Of a DNA stretch of 64,000 nucleotides, positions 8,355 to 17,092 are shown piece by piece. Location: the NCBI GenBank assembly GCA_903862425.1, contig CAIOYC010000003.1, positions 62,001-126,000 on the forward strand, read 5' to 3'. How positions within the stretch are numbered: position 1 is the stretch's first letter; the number at the start of each line of letters is the position of its first letter. Position numbers and translations under genes: made by a program. Under the pieces are notes generated by a model. It did not search any database and was not told where the DNA came from. It was given only the letters and a program-made list of their open reading frames with translations. This DNA is from an uncultured Caulobacterales bacterium (GTDB lineage Bacteria; Pseudomonadota; Alphaproteobacteria; Caulobacterales; Caulobacteraceae).

Positions 8355-11189
8355 ATGCTCCCAGCACGCCTGCGTCCTACCCGGATCGAACATGTGGTCG
8401 ACGGGGTGCGGCTGCGCGCCCAGCTTTCGGCGGCGGCGATCGACGCCAATGGCGATCCGGCGGAGCAGCGGCGCCGGGCGCTCGAGATCCTCAAGGGCGC
8501 GCTGTTTCGCGGTCGGATGATCGCCAAGGAGCGGCTGGAGAGCGGCGGCGGCGGGGTAGAGACGGCGCGCCTGCTGGCCAAGGTGGCGGACGAGGTGATC
8601 GCCGCCCTCTACGCCTTCACCACCGTGCACATGATCCGGGCGCGCAATCCCACCGAGGGCGAGCGGCTGGCCCTGATCGCGGTGGGCGGTTACGGGCGCG
8701 GGGCGTTGGCGCCCTTTTCCGACGTCGACCTGCTCTTTCTGCGCCCTTACAAGCCGACGGCCCATACCGAGAGCGTGATCGAGTTCATGCTCTATGCCCT
8801 GTGGGATCTTGGCTTCAAGGTCGGCCATGCCTCGCGCACGGTGGACGAGTGTATCAAGCTGTCGCGCGAGGATTTCACCATCCGCACCGCCATTCTCGAA
8901 GCGCGCCTGCTCACCGGCGACGAGGCCCTGGCCGCCGACCTGAAGCGCCGTTTCGCCAAGGAGGTGGTGAGCGGCACCGGCGCGGAGTTCGTCGCCGCCA
9001 AGCTGAAGGAGCGCGACGAGCGCCACGCCAAGGCCGGCTCCAGCCGCTATCTGGTCGAGCCCAATGTCAAGGAGGGCAAGGGCGGCCTTCGCGACCTCAA
9101 CACCCTGTTCTGGATCGCCCAGTACCTGCATCCCACCGAGAACCCCACCGAACTCGTGCGGCTGGAGGAGTTCACCGGGCGCGAGCTCAAGGCCTTCCTG
9201 CGCGCCTTCGATTTTCTGTGGGCCGTTCGCGCGCATCTGCACTTCGCCACCGGACGAGCGGAGGAGCGTCTCAGCTTCGACCTGCAGCCGGAGGTCGCCC
9301 GCCGCATGGGCTATGGCGACAGCCCGCATGGCGAGACCCCGGCGGTGGAGCGCTTCATGCGCCACTATTTCCTCATCGCCCGGCAGGTGGGATCGCTCAC
9401 CCGCACCTTCTGCGCCAAACTGGAGGACGAGGAGGCCAAGGGCCGGCCACAGGGCATTTCCCGTTTCCTGCCGCGCATCGGTGGGTCGCGCCGCAAGAAG
9501 CTGGCCGAGGGCTTCATGCTTGAGAACGGGCGGCTGACCACCGATGGTCCGGAGGTGTTCGAGCGTGATCCGGTCAATCTGCTCCGCCTGTTCCGCCTGG
9601 CCGACCAAGGCGACCATGACCTGCACCCCGACGCTTTCGCCCAGGCCACCCGCGCCCTGCATCTCATCACGCCCAAGGTGCGCCGGGACCCTCTGGCGGT
9701 AGAAGCCTTCCTCGACATCCTGTCGCGGGGCCGCAACCCGGAGCGGACGCTGGGGCTGATGAACGAGTCCGGGGTGCTGGGGCGCTTCGTTCCCGAGTTC
9801 GGACACATCGTCGCCCAGATGCAGTTCAACATGTACCACTCCTACACGGTGGACGAGCACACCCTGCGCGCCGTGGGCGTCATCGCCGCCATCAAGGCCG
9901 GCAAGCTGGTGGAGGATCATCCCCTGGCGGTGCAGATCTTTCCCCTGATCCAGGACCCCGAGGCCCTGTTCCTGGCTATGCTGCTGCACGACACCGGCAA
10001 GGGGGGCGAAGGCGGGCAGGAGAAGGCCGGCGGCCGCGCAGCGCGCACTGCGTGCGAGCGCATGGGCCTCGTACCCACCCGCGTGGCCTTGATCGGCTGG
10101 CTGGTGGAGCATCACCTGCTCATGTCGGACACGGCGCAGAAACGCGACATCTCCGATCCCAACACCATCGCCGCCTTCGCCCGCGTGGTGGAGAATCCCG
10201 AGCGGCTGCGCCTGCTTCTCGTGCTCACTGTGGCCGATATCCGCGCCGTGGGGCCGGGGGTGTGGAACGGTTGGAAAGGCCAACTCCTGCGCGACCTCTA
10301 CGGCGCCACCGAGGCTCTGTTCCGGGGCGGCCGCGGGTCCGACCCCGCCATCATGCTGCGCCAGGACCAGAAGGCCGCCGCCGACAACGCGCGCGAACTG
10401 CTGTGCTCCGACAACTACGCTTCCGATCCTTGGATCGAGGATTGGGCGCGCCAGATGGAGGACGCCTATTTCAACGCCTTCTCGGCAGAAGAGCACGCGA
10501 GCCACTACCAACTTGCCCGCCGCTCGACGGGGCCGGCCAAGGCGTCCGCCTCGGCGCGGGTGCTGGCCCGTCACAACACCACCGAGGTGGCCGTGGCGGC
10601 GCGTGACCGTCGGGGCCTGTTCGCGGATCTGGCCGGGTGTTTCGCCGCCGTGGGGGCCAATGTGGTCGGGGCGCGGGTCTATACCTCCTCTGCCGGCCAG
10701 GCGCTCGACGTGTTCCAGTTGCAGTCCGCCTCCGGCGGGCCGTTTGGGGTGGAGAACCCGCTATCGCTGACCCGCCTGACCGAAATGCTGGAGCGCGCCG
10801 CACGGGGCGAGCCGCGGGGCGGAGAGCCGCGCGCGCCGCTCGATCCTGGCCGCACCGCCGCCTTCGCCGTGCCCGCCACCGTCTCGGTGGACAACGAGGC
10901 CTCGGAGATCGCCACGGTGGTGGAGGTGTCGGGCCGCGACCGGCCGGGTCTGCTGGAAGCCCTGGCCCGCATCCTCGCAGACCGCGACCTGCAACTCCTC
11001 TCCGCCCATGTGGACGGCTATGGCGAGCGGGCGGTGGACGCCTTCTACGTTACCCGCGCCGGCGCCAAGCTCGTCAGCGCCCGCGCTATCACCGAGCTGA
11101 AGTCCGCCCTCACCGCCGCTCTGGAGGAAGGCGAAGCTGGCGCCCCCAAACGCCGCCTGCAACGCGCCCGCGCGAGCGTAGCGCGATAG
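8355..11189 (+). CDS. glnD: [Protein-PII] uridylyltransferase/uridylyl-removing enzyme
   Basis: This bifunctional nitrogen sensor adds and removes UMP on PII proteins in response to glutamine. The 944 residues hold the nucleotidyltransferase domain (GGYGRGALAPFSDVDLLFL, about residues 113-131) and a GlnD linker (VKEGKGGLRDLNTLFW). The HD hydrolase domain has HDTGKGG near 544. Two C-terminal ACT domains start near 744 (DRRGLFADLAGCFAAVGANV) and 856 (GRDRPGLLEALARIL). Length fits GlnD. I chose the ATG at 8355 (MLPARLRPTRIEHV); the open frame upstream overlaps a repeat-like stretch. Confidence 0.96.
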   Translation: MLPARLRPTRIEHVVDGVRLRAQLSAAAIDANGDPAEQRRRALEILKGALFRGRMIAKERLESGGGGVETARLLAKVADEVIAALYAFTTVHMIRARNPTEGERLALIAVGGYGRGALAPFSDVDLLFLRPYKPTAHTESVIEFMLYALWDLGFKVGHASRTVDECIKLSREDFTIRTAILEARLLTGDEALAADLKRRFAKEVVSGTGAEFVAAKLKERDERHAKAGSSRYLVEPNVKEGKGGLRDLNTLFWIAQYLHPTENPTELVRLEEFTGRELKAFLRAFDFLWAVRAHLHFATGRAEERLSFDLQPEVARRMGYGDSPHGETPAVERFMRHYFLIARQVGSLTRTFCAKLEDEEAKGRPQGISRFLPRIGGSRRKKLAEGFMLENGRLTTDGPEVFERDPVNLLRLFRLADQGDHDLHPDAFAQATRALHLITPKVRRDPLAVEAFLDILSRGRNPERTLGLMNESGVLGRFVPEFGHIVAQMQFNMYHSYTVDEHTLRAVGVIAAIKAGKLVEDHPLAVQIFPLIQDPEALFLAMLLHDTGKGGEGGQEKAGGRAARTACERMGLVPTRVALIGWLVEHHLLMSDTAQKRDISDPNTIAAFARVVENPERLRLLLVLTVADIRAVGPGVWNGWKGQLLRDLYGATEALFRGGRGSDPAIMLRQDQKAAADNARELLCSDNYASDPWIEDWARQMEDAYFNAFSAEEHASHYQLARRSTGPAKASASARVLARHNTTEVAVAARDRRGLFADLAGCFAAVGANVVGARVYTSSAGQALDVFQLQSASGGPFGVENPLSLTRLTEMLERAARGEPRGGEPRAPLDPGRTAAFAVPATVSVDNEASEIATVVEVSGRDRPGLLEALARILADRDLQLLSAHVDGYGERAVDAFYVTRAGAKLVSARAITELKSALTAALEEGEAGAPKRRLQRARASVAR

Positions 11190-11263
11190 GTTTGATAGCC
11201 AGATGCTGGGATGGCCTGGCGTCGGGGGACAGCTTGGGGCTATCCACGTTCACAATATCGGGC

Positions 11264-12025
11264 TCAAAGGCTGATCGGCAGTTCCTCTTGCGGCGGCTTC
11301 GGCGGTAGGGCGGGCTGCTCCAGCAGGGCGCGAGCGGCGGCGACGCCTCTGGCGGCCGTGGCGTAGCGCTGACGCCAAATAAGGACCAGGACCACCGCGG
11401 TGGTGGCCAGGGCCAGGGTCGCCGGGCCGATCAGCCAGGCGGAGGCGGCGAGCGCGAAATAATAGCCGCGTACGCCGGAATTGGAGCTGGAGAAGGCCGG
11501 GTTGAGGATCTGGGCCGCCGCCCGGGCATAGGCGTCGAACCAAGCGGGGGAGCGGTGTTCTGGCGTCGCGCCGATCACGGCCAGGGCATAGTTCATCTGC
11601 CGGATCGACCAGATGAAATCGAGCAGGCTGCGCGCAAGAGTGGCGGTGATCAGCACGATTTTGGCGTCGAACAGCAGGCGCGGCGCGTGCTGCAGTCCCG
11701 GCGCCTGCAGTACCTTGTGATAGGTCACGTCGCCGCCGAACAGCACCCCCGCAGCCGCGGCGATCAGGATCAGGTTGGAGGAGGCGAAGAAGGAGGCGGA
11801 GCTCAGCGCGTGTCCCATCAGCTGGCCGTCGAGCAGGCGCTGATCCTTGCGGTGCGCCATGGTGGCCATCCAGCGCGCGCGCACGGTCTCCATGTCGATG
11901 TTGACCGCCCCGCCCCTGCGCCACAGGGCCTGGACCAGCGGGCCATAGCCCAGCCAGGCGACCAGGAACCAGCCCACGGCCAAGCCATTCCAGACGAGGT
12001 CGTCGCTATCCAGGCTGTCCCACAT
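11264..12025 (-). CDS. DUF599 family membrane protein
   Basis: This 253-residue protein has an N-terminal membrane segment (GLAVGWFLVAWLGYGPL) and then MATMAHRKDQRLLDGQLMGHALSSASFFASSNLILIAA, which is the DUF599 signature. Further hydrophobic segments lie near residues 120-140 and 195-235. It probably has four membrane helices in the inner membrane. Function is unknown. It is divergent from the cyclopropane synthase gene. Confidence 0.85.
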   Translation of the reverse strand: MWDSLDSDDLVWNGLAVGWFLVAWLGYGPLVQALWRRGGAVNIDMETVRARWMATMAHRKDQRLLDGQLMGHALSSASFFASSNLILIAAAAGVLFGGDVTYHKVLQAPGLQHAPRLLFDAKIVLITATLARSLLDFIWSIRQMNYALAVIGATPEHRSPAWFDAYARAAAQILNPAFSSSNSGVRGYYFALAASAWLIGPATLALATTAVVLVLIWRQRYATAARGVAAARALLEQPALPPKPPQEELPISL

Positions 12026-12147
12026 CAGGCTCGACTCGCAGCTTTGTGACCGCGACGGGAGCGATTCGACTCGAACGCTATTGTGCGCAATTGTCGCAGC
12101 ACTAGCTTGACCGGACCGACTGAACTTCGCCGCCGAGGCGCGGCCAG

Positions 12148-13407
12148 ATGACGGGGAATGCGATGCTGCAAGCTTTTGTCCAGCGTTTCGTTCGGGTGGG
12201 CGACCTTACCCTGATTGATCCCAAGGGGCGCAAGAGCCGATTTGGCGATGGGTCTGGCCCGCCCGTGACGGTGCGGCTGAACGGGGCCATGACGCCGCTG
12301 AAACTAGCGCTCAACCCCGAGCTCACCCTCGGCGAATGCTATATGCGCGGCGAGCTCGAGATGCTGGACGGGACCGTGTACGACCTGATGGACATGGTCG
12401 GACGCAATTTCGATCACGACCCGGTACGCCGTCACCGCCAGTCCTTGCCGCGCCGGGCCCTGTTCTGGCTCGCGCGCCATATCGGCCAGATCAATAACCG
12501 CATCCAGGCCAAGCGCAACGTGGCGGCCCATTACGATCTTTCCAACGACCTGTACCGAACCTTCCTCGACCCAGACATGCAGTATAGCTGCGCCTACTTC
12601 GCGCGGCCGGACATGACGCTCGACGAAGCGCAGATCGCCAAGAAGGCGCACATCGCCGCCAAGCTCCTGCTCGAACCGCATCACCGGGTACTGGACATCG
12701 GCTGTGGTTGGGGCGGGCTCGGCCTTACCCTGGCGGGCTACGTGCCGGAAGGCGGCGTCACCGGCGTTACCCTGTCGGAAGAGCAACTGGCCCTGGCCCA
12801 GGAGCGTTCGGCCGCGCGGATGGCATCGGGCGGGCAGGGGGCGGATTTTCGCCTGCAGGACTATCGCGACGTGGGCGGCCCCTTCGACCGGATCGTCTCG
12901 GTCGGCATGTTCGAGCATGTGGGCCAGCCGAATTATCAGGAGTATTTCGATCAGCTGGCGCGCCTGCTCACCGACGACGGGGTGGCGGTGATCCACGCCA
13001 TCGGCCGCAAGGACGAACCGGGGATCACCAATCCCTTCATCGCCAAGTACATCTTCCCTGGCGGCTATATCCCAGCCTTGTCGGAGGTGCTGCCCTATAT
13101 CGAACGCGCGGGCCTTTGGGTGACGGATGTGGAGATCCTGCGCCTACACTATGCTGAGACGTTGAAGGCGTGGCGGGCACGGTTCGAGACGGCCCGCGAT
13201 CAGCTGAAGGCCATGCACGACGAGCGCTTTTGCCGGATGTTCGAATACTATCTGGCTATCTCGGAGGTCGCTTTCCGCTATGGCGGGCACATGGTGTTCC
13301 AGCTGCAACTAACCAAGCGCGTGGACGCCGTGCCCATCACCCGCGACTACATTTACGAAGGCGAACGCCAAATCATCGAGCAACCGAAGATGCGGGTTGT
13401 GGCCTGA
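12148..13407 (+). CDS. Cyclopropane-fatty-acyl-phospholipid synthase family protein
   Basis: This SAM-dependent methyltransferase adds a methylene bridge to unsaturated acyl chains of membrane phospholipids. The 419 residues include the lipid-binding N-terminal domain (about 1-110), the conserved AHYDLSNDLYRTFLDPDMQYSCAYF, and SAM motif I VLDIGCGWGG near 190. VGMFEHVG and the C-terminal HYAETLKAWRARFE also match. Length is slightly above E. coli Cfa (382), as is usual in alphaproteobacteria. It may adjust membranes in stationary phase or acid. Confidence 0.92.
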   Translation: MTGNAMLQAFVQRFVRVGDLTLIDPKGRKSRFGDGSGPPVTVRLNGAMTPLKLALNPELTLGECYMRGELEMLDGTVYDLMDMVGRNFDHDPVRRHRQSLPRRALFWLARHIGQINNRIQAKRNVAAHYDLSNDLYRTFLDPDMQYSCAYFARPDMTLDEAQIAKKAHIAAKLLLEPHHRVLDIGCGWGGLGLTLAGYVPEGGVTGVTLSEEQLALAQERSAARMASGGQGADFRLQDYRDVGGPFDRIVSVGMFEHVGQPNYQEYFDQLARLLTDDGVAVIHAIGRKDEPGITNPFIAKYIFPGGYIPALSEVLPYIERAGLWVTDVEILRLHYAETLKAWRARFETARDQLKAMHDERFCRMFEYYLAISEVAFRYGGHMVFQLQLTKRVDAVPITRDYIYEGERQIIEQPKMRVVA

Positions 13408-13414
13408 CGAAAGT

Positions 13415-14197
13415 TCAGGTGCGCAGGACGGTGTGGACGCGCCGGCCACGCTCGTGGCGGGCGGCTATGGCCACGACCCGGGCGTGCACGCCGTCGAGGG
13501 CGGCCTGGGCCACCGTCATCTCACCGCCGCCATAGGTCTGGCGCAGCGCCGTGGGCAGGCCGGCCTTGCCCTTCCAGCTACAGAAAATGTGCTTGCCGAT
13601 CTCCGTCACCTTGGCGACGGTGCGAACCCAGTTCGGCCTGACATAGTTGGCGTAATAGTGCGTCGAGGTTCCCACTTCGGTCGCCACATAGCCGTTCAGC
13701 GCGTCTTCGGCGAGCGGACGAAGGCGCGCCCAGGTCGTGGGGTCGGCGTGGCGGCGGCGGATGGAGCCGTCGCAGACGAAGGAAAACTGGCAGCCGGTCT
13801 GGCGCTCCCAGCCTTGATAGACCACGCCGCAGACCGACTTGGGGAAGTGCTCGTCGCGCACGCGGTTGACCACCACCTGGGCGACTGCGCGTTGGCCGTC
13901 CTCCGGCTCATTGGCGGCTTCGTAATAGATGGCGTCGGTCATGCAGCGGATGGCGCGCTGACGCTCGGTGACGCTGTCGGCCTTGAGGAAGAACGGCTGG
14001 ACCTTGGTGGGGTCGATGGGCGGGGCCTTCAGCTTGCCGGTCACTACCGTGATGGTCGGCGCGAACAGGCCGGTGATGGCGCCGGCGATCGGCTGGGCCT
14101 GGGTCGCCACCACGCCGCTCGCGACGGCGCCGATGCAAAGTAAAGTGACGTGCGCGCGCAGGGACGCAGGCGCGGAAAGCGCGATGGCCTTGATCAT
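13415..14197 (-). CDS. Cell wall hydrolase, SleB family
   Basis: This predicted exported peptidoglycan hydrolase has 260 residues. The start MIKAIALSAPASLRAHVTLLCIGAVAS gives a signal or anchor sequence, with GAGG before the ATG. The SleB domain runs from about residue 88: CMTDAIYYEAANEPEDGQ with the catalytic Glu, AVAQVVVNRVRDEHFPKSVC, and CQFSFVCDG. In Caulobacterales such enzymes act in envelope remodelling; SleB itself is a spore-cortex lytic enzyme, so that name is historical here. It is convergent with the cyclopropane synthase, 7 bp apart. Confidence 0.87.
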   Translation of the reverse strand: MIKAIALSAPASLRAHVTLLCIGAVASGVVATQAQPIAGAITGLFAPTITVVTGKLKAPPIDPTKVQPFFLKADSVTERQRAIRCMTDAIYYEAANEPEDGQRAVAQVVVNRVRDEHFPKSVCGVVYQGWERQTGCQFSFVCDGSIRRRHADPTTWARLRPLAEDALNGYVATEVGTSTHYYANYVRPNWVRTVAKVTEIGKHIFCSWKGKAGLPTALRQTYGGGEMTVAQAALDGVHARVVAIAARHERGRRVHTVLRT

Positions 14198-14500
14198 GTC
14201 GCCTCGATTGTAAAAGCGTTCAGCAGGTTGGCGGTGGCCGGGTCCGAAGACCCGGAGACTTGGCCCGCCCCTCCCCAACTGGCTTTCGACAGTGGGGCGC
14301 GCCGTTTACGAGCCGGTAAGTAGCATTAACGATTGGGCATTGCGCCGCGACAAACCGTCCTCGGCCAAGCAGTGTTATAGGATGGCTTGGCCATAAGCCG
14401 AGAAAGGCTCTGGTTGAGGCTGTGGGTGTGGAAACTATACTTGTGTCGCGACAAGTATCACGCGTCCGTGATATTGCATGTGGTCATCAAGGGGCGGGCC
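14198..14500. other. Intergenic region upstream of the cell wall hydrolase gene
   Basis: Three hundred and three bases lie between the hydrolase start and the end of the amidohydrolase gene, both on the minus strand. The only clear structure is an inverted repeat at 14437-14458 (ATACTTGT-N6-ACAAGTAT). I see no convincing promoter or small gene. Confidence 0.4.
14437..14458. promoter_or_regulatory. Inverted repeat, candidate operator or hairpin
   Basis: ATACTTGT and ACAAGTAT are perfect 8-bp arms around GTCGCG. It lies 240 bp before the hydrolase start and 43 bp after the amidohydrolase stop. It could be a dimeric repressor site or a weak terminator; no regulator is next to it. Confidence 0.3.
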
Positions 14501-15790
14501 TTATGGCTCCGCTTGATTGACGGATCGGTACACTTTGCCATCCTTCATCACGAAGGCGGGGTGGGTCAGGGCGCTGATGTCGGTTGTTGGGTCGCCGGTG
14601 AAGGCGGCGAGGTCGGCCAGGGCGCCGGGGGTGATCCGGCCGAGGTCTTCGGCATGGCCGATCACAGCGGCGTCGGTGACCGTGGCCGCCTTAAGCGCCT
14701 GCACCGGCGTCATGCCGTCCTTGACCATCCAGATCAGCTCGCGGGCGTTCTCTCCGTGGGCGAACACGCCGACATCCGAGCCGCAGCCGATCTTGACCCC
14801 GAGCTTCAGGGCCAGGCGGAAGGCGTGCTCGGCAGCGGCCATTGCGGGGGAGGGGGGACCGCCCGGCCTGTAGCGTCCGGCATATTCGCTGGTCGCCGCC
14901 GGCGCGGTCAGGGTCGGCATATAGACCACGCCATTGTCGCGCATGAGGGTGAAAGTGGCTCCGGACCCGCCGTAGCCGTGCTCGATCGTGTCTACCCCGC
15001 CGAGGATGGCGCGGCGCATGCCTTCGTCGGTGGAGGCGTGGGCGGCCACCGGCCGACCCGAGGAATGAGCCGCATCGACCATGGCCCTGATCTCCTCGAT
15101 GGAGAAGGTCGGCCGCGCCTCGCCGTTCGGGCCGGTGCGATAGTCGGTATAGAGCTTGATCCAGTCCGCCCCGCGCGCCGCCTGCTCGCGCACGGCCCTG
15201 ACGCCCTCGTCGGCGCCGGTGACCTCCTGCGCGCCCTGCGGCAGGTCGATGTCGGGTCGGAAACCGCGCACGGCGGGACCATAGGCCCCAGTGGCGACGA
15301 TGGCGCGAGTGGCCACGAACAGACGCGGGCCGGGGATGGTCCCGTCATTGATCGCCCGCTTGATGCCCACATCGGCATAGTCTGCTCCTTCGGTGCCGAG
15401 GTCGCGCAGGGTGGTGAAACCGGCCATCAGCGTGGCGCGAGCGTGGTTTCCCGCTTCCAACACGCGATAGGCCACCGGTTCGTGGAGCACCTGATCGTCC
15501 CAGGGCGTCTCGTTGTAGGGGTGCAGCAGGATGTGGCTGTGCAGGTCCATCAGGCCGGGGGTGAGGGTGGCGCGGGGTAGGTCGACAACCATCGCGTCAG
15601 GCGGAGCGTTAGCCTCCGCTAAGGGACCGACCGCCTTGATCCGGCGGCCCACCACCAGCACCGCCCAGCCGGGATGCGGCTTATCCTCCAGCCCTGTCCA
15701 CACCGCAGCAGGTTTGATCAAAACGGCGGAGGGTTCGGCGGCGTGGGTGGCTGTGGCCATCAGCAGCGCTGCGGCCACACCCTTCGACAA
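14501..15790 (-). CDS. Metal-dependent amidohydrolase family protein, exported
   Basis: About 420 residues of the imidazolonepropionase/prolidase-like amidohydrolase group. [14 protein letters not shown] gives the first metal-binding Hx[11 protein letters not shown] the Lys-containing strand, VAAHAS and [11 protein letters not shown] the later His residues, and CGSDVGVF the final Asp. [16 protein letters not shown] looks like the core of a Sec signal peptide. The start is uncertain: the ATG at 15760 falls inside the signal, a TTG at 15790 gives a whole signal, and an ATG at 15880 adds 40 residues encoded by a palindromic repeat. The substrate is unknown, probably a peptide or cyclic amide in the periplasm. 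The adenine deaminase gene lies upstream on the same strand. Confidence 0.8.
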   Translation of the reverse strand: MSKGVAAALLMATATHAAEPSAVLIKPAAVWTGLEDKPHPGWAVLVVGRRIKAVGPLAEANAPPDAMVVDLPRATLTPGLMDLHSHILLHPYNETPWDDQVLHEPVAYRVLEAGNHARATLMAGFTTLRDLGTEGADYADVGIKRAINDGTIPGPRLFVATRAIVATGAYGPAVRGFRPDIDLPQGAQEVTGADEGVRAVREQAARGADWIKLYTDYRTGPNGEARPTFSIEEIRAMVDAAHSSGRPVAAHASTDEGMRRAILGGVDTIEHGYGGSGATFTLMRDNGVVYMPTLTAPAATSEYAGRYRPGGPPSPAMAAAEHAFRLALKLGVKIGCGSDVGVFAHGENARELIWMVKDGMTPVQALKAATVTDAAVIGHAEDLGRITPGALADLAAFTGDPTTDISALTHPAFVMKDGKVYRSVNQAEP

Positions 15791-15898
15791 GCTCAGGATG
15801 AGGCCGAATTTGGATCGGGGCGTGGGACCCCGCTGATCTGCTCGCCTCGATATCGGCGCCGCCCTACCCCTCAGCCTCATCCTGAGCTTGTCGAAGGG
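15780..15898. repeat. MITE-like element with perfect 24-bp terminal inverted repeats
   Basis: The 24 bases at 15780-15803 are the exact reverse complement of 15875-15898, flanking 71 bp. The arms contain CTTCGACAAGCTCAGGATGA, a motif I recognise as a dispersed repeat in alphaproteobacterial genomes. The left arm is read in frame as part of the amidohydrolase signal region, so the element appears to have replaced or extended that gene's 5' end. Confidence 0.7.
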
Positions 15899-15912
15899 CG
15901 AGGCTGACGCAC

Positions 15913-16923
15913 TCACGCGACCACCGCGTTGTCCACCGCTACAAGGTGCTTGCTGACCTGCGCCTCGCTGAGGAAGGAGCCAGTAAAGCTGTTGCGCACC
16001 AGTGTCGTAATCTCGGCCGGCGTCAGATCCAGCGCGTCGTCCACGGCGGTGAAGTTGGCCCCCACATAGCCGCCGAAAAAGGCCGGGTCGTCGGAGTTCA
16101 CCGTCGCCTTCAGGCCCAGGTCCAGCATCCGGCGCAGAGGGTGCAACGCCATGTCGTCGACCACGCAGAGCTTGAGGTTGGAGAGCGGGCAAACCGTTAA
16201 CGTCATCCCTTCCGCCGCCAGCCGCGCCACCAGCGCCGGGTCCTCCAGCGCCCGGTTACCGTGGTCGATGCGATCTACCTTTAACAGGTCGAGGGCCTCC
16301 CAGACGTATTCAGGCGGCCCTTCCTCGCCCGCATGGGCAACCGTCTTCAGGCCCATGGCGCGGGCGCGGTCGTAGGCGCGAACGAACTTGGACGGGGGGT
16401 GGCCGAGCTCGGAGCTGTCCAGCCCCACTCCGGTCAGGTGTTCCAGGTAAGGCTCCGCCTCGCGCAAAGTGGCTATGCCGGCGTCCTCATCCAAGTGGCG
16501 CAACAGGCAAAGGATCAGTTTGGAGGTCAGGCCGAGTTCCACCGCCGCCGTCTTCTGCGCGCTGACAAGCCCGGCGATCACCACGCCGATGGGAACGCCG
16601 CGTTCGGTATGGGTCTGCGGGTCGAAGAAGATCTCCGCATGCACCACTCCGTCCGCCGCCGCCTTGCGGAAATAGGCCAGCGCCAGGTCGTGAAAGTCCT
16701 CGTCCGTCACCAGCACCCGCGCGCCCTGGTAGTAGATGTCGAGAAAGTCCTGCAGGCGCGAAAACTCGTAGGCCGCGCGCACCGCCTCTACGTTGGGAAA
16801 GGGTAGGGCGATCCGGTTGCGCCTTGCCAGGGCGAACATCAGCTCCGGCTCCAGCGAGCCCTCGATATGCAGGTGCAGCTCGGCCTTGGGCAGGCGGCGG
16901 GCGAAATCCCCGGCGATGGGCAT
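15913..16923 (-). CDS. Adenosine deaminase family protein, probable adenine deaminase (Aah1-like)
   Basis: This purine-salvage enzyme has 336 residues. [19 protein letters not shown] near residue 11 supplies the two zinc His residues. [39 protein letters not shown] with the catalytic Glu, RIDHGNRA and [11 protein letters not shown] complete the site. [14 protein letters not shown] and FDPQTHT are typical of the adenine deaminase branch rather than classical adenosine deaminase, so adenine to hypoxanthine is my preferred reaction. The ATG at 16923 matches family starts. Confidence 0.88.
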   Translation of the reverse strand: MPIAGDFARRLPKAELHLHIEGSLEPELMFALARRNRIALPFPNVEAVRAAYEFSRLQDFLDIYYQGARVLVTDEDFHDLALAYFRKAAADGVVHAEIFFDPQTHTERGVPIGVVIAGLVSAQKTAAVELGLTSKLILCLLRHLDEDAGIATLREAEPYLEHLTGVGLDSSELGHPPSKFVRAYDRARAMGLKTVAHAGEEGPPEYVWEALDLLKVDRIDHGNRALEDPALVARLAAEGMTLTVCPLSNLKLCVVDDMALHPLRRMLDLGLKATVNSDDPAFFGGYVGANFTAVDDALDLTPAEITTLVRNSFTGSFLSEAQVSKHLVAVDNAVVA

Positions 16924-17092
16924 GAAGCGTCCTCGATGATCGGCGATCATTCCAGCGTCTAGCGAGGCAATGCGCAATGCCGATCCACCATCGATGCAGG
17001 TTTCAAGCCCATTTGCCCCCAGGCAGATCACCGCCCGTTAACGACAATCGGCATTTGGTCTGCCATGCTGGGGCAGCAGCGGGGACTATGCC

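Noticed and set aside
8145-10574. 809-codon open frame antisense to glnD
   Set aside because: It is a shadow of glnD codon bias, rich in Gly, Ala and Gln, with no recognisable domain.
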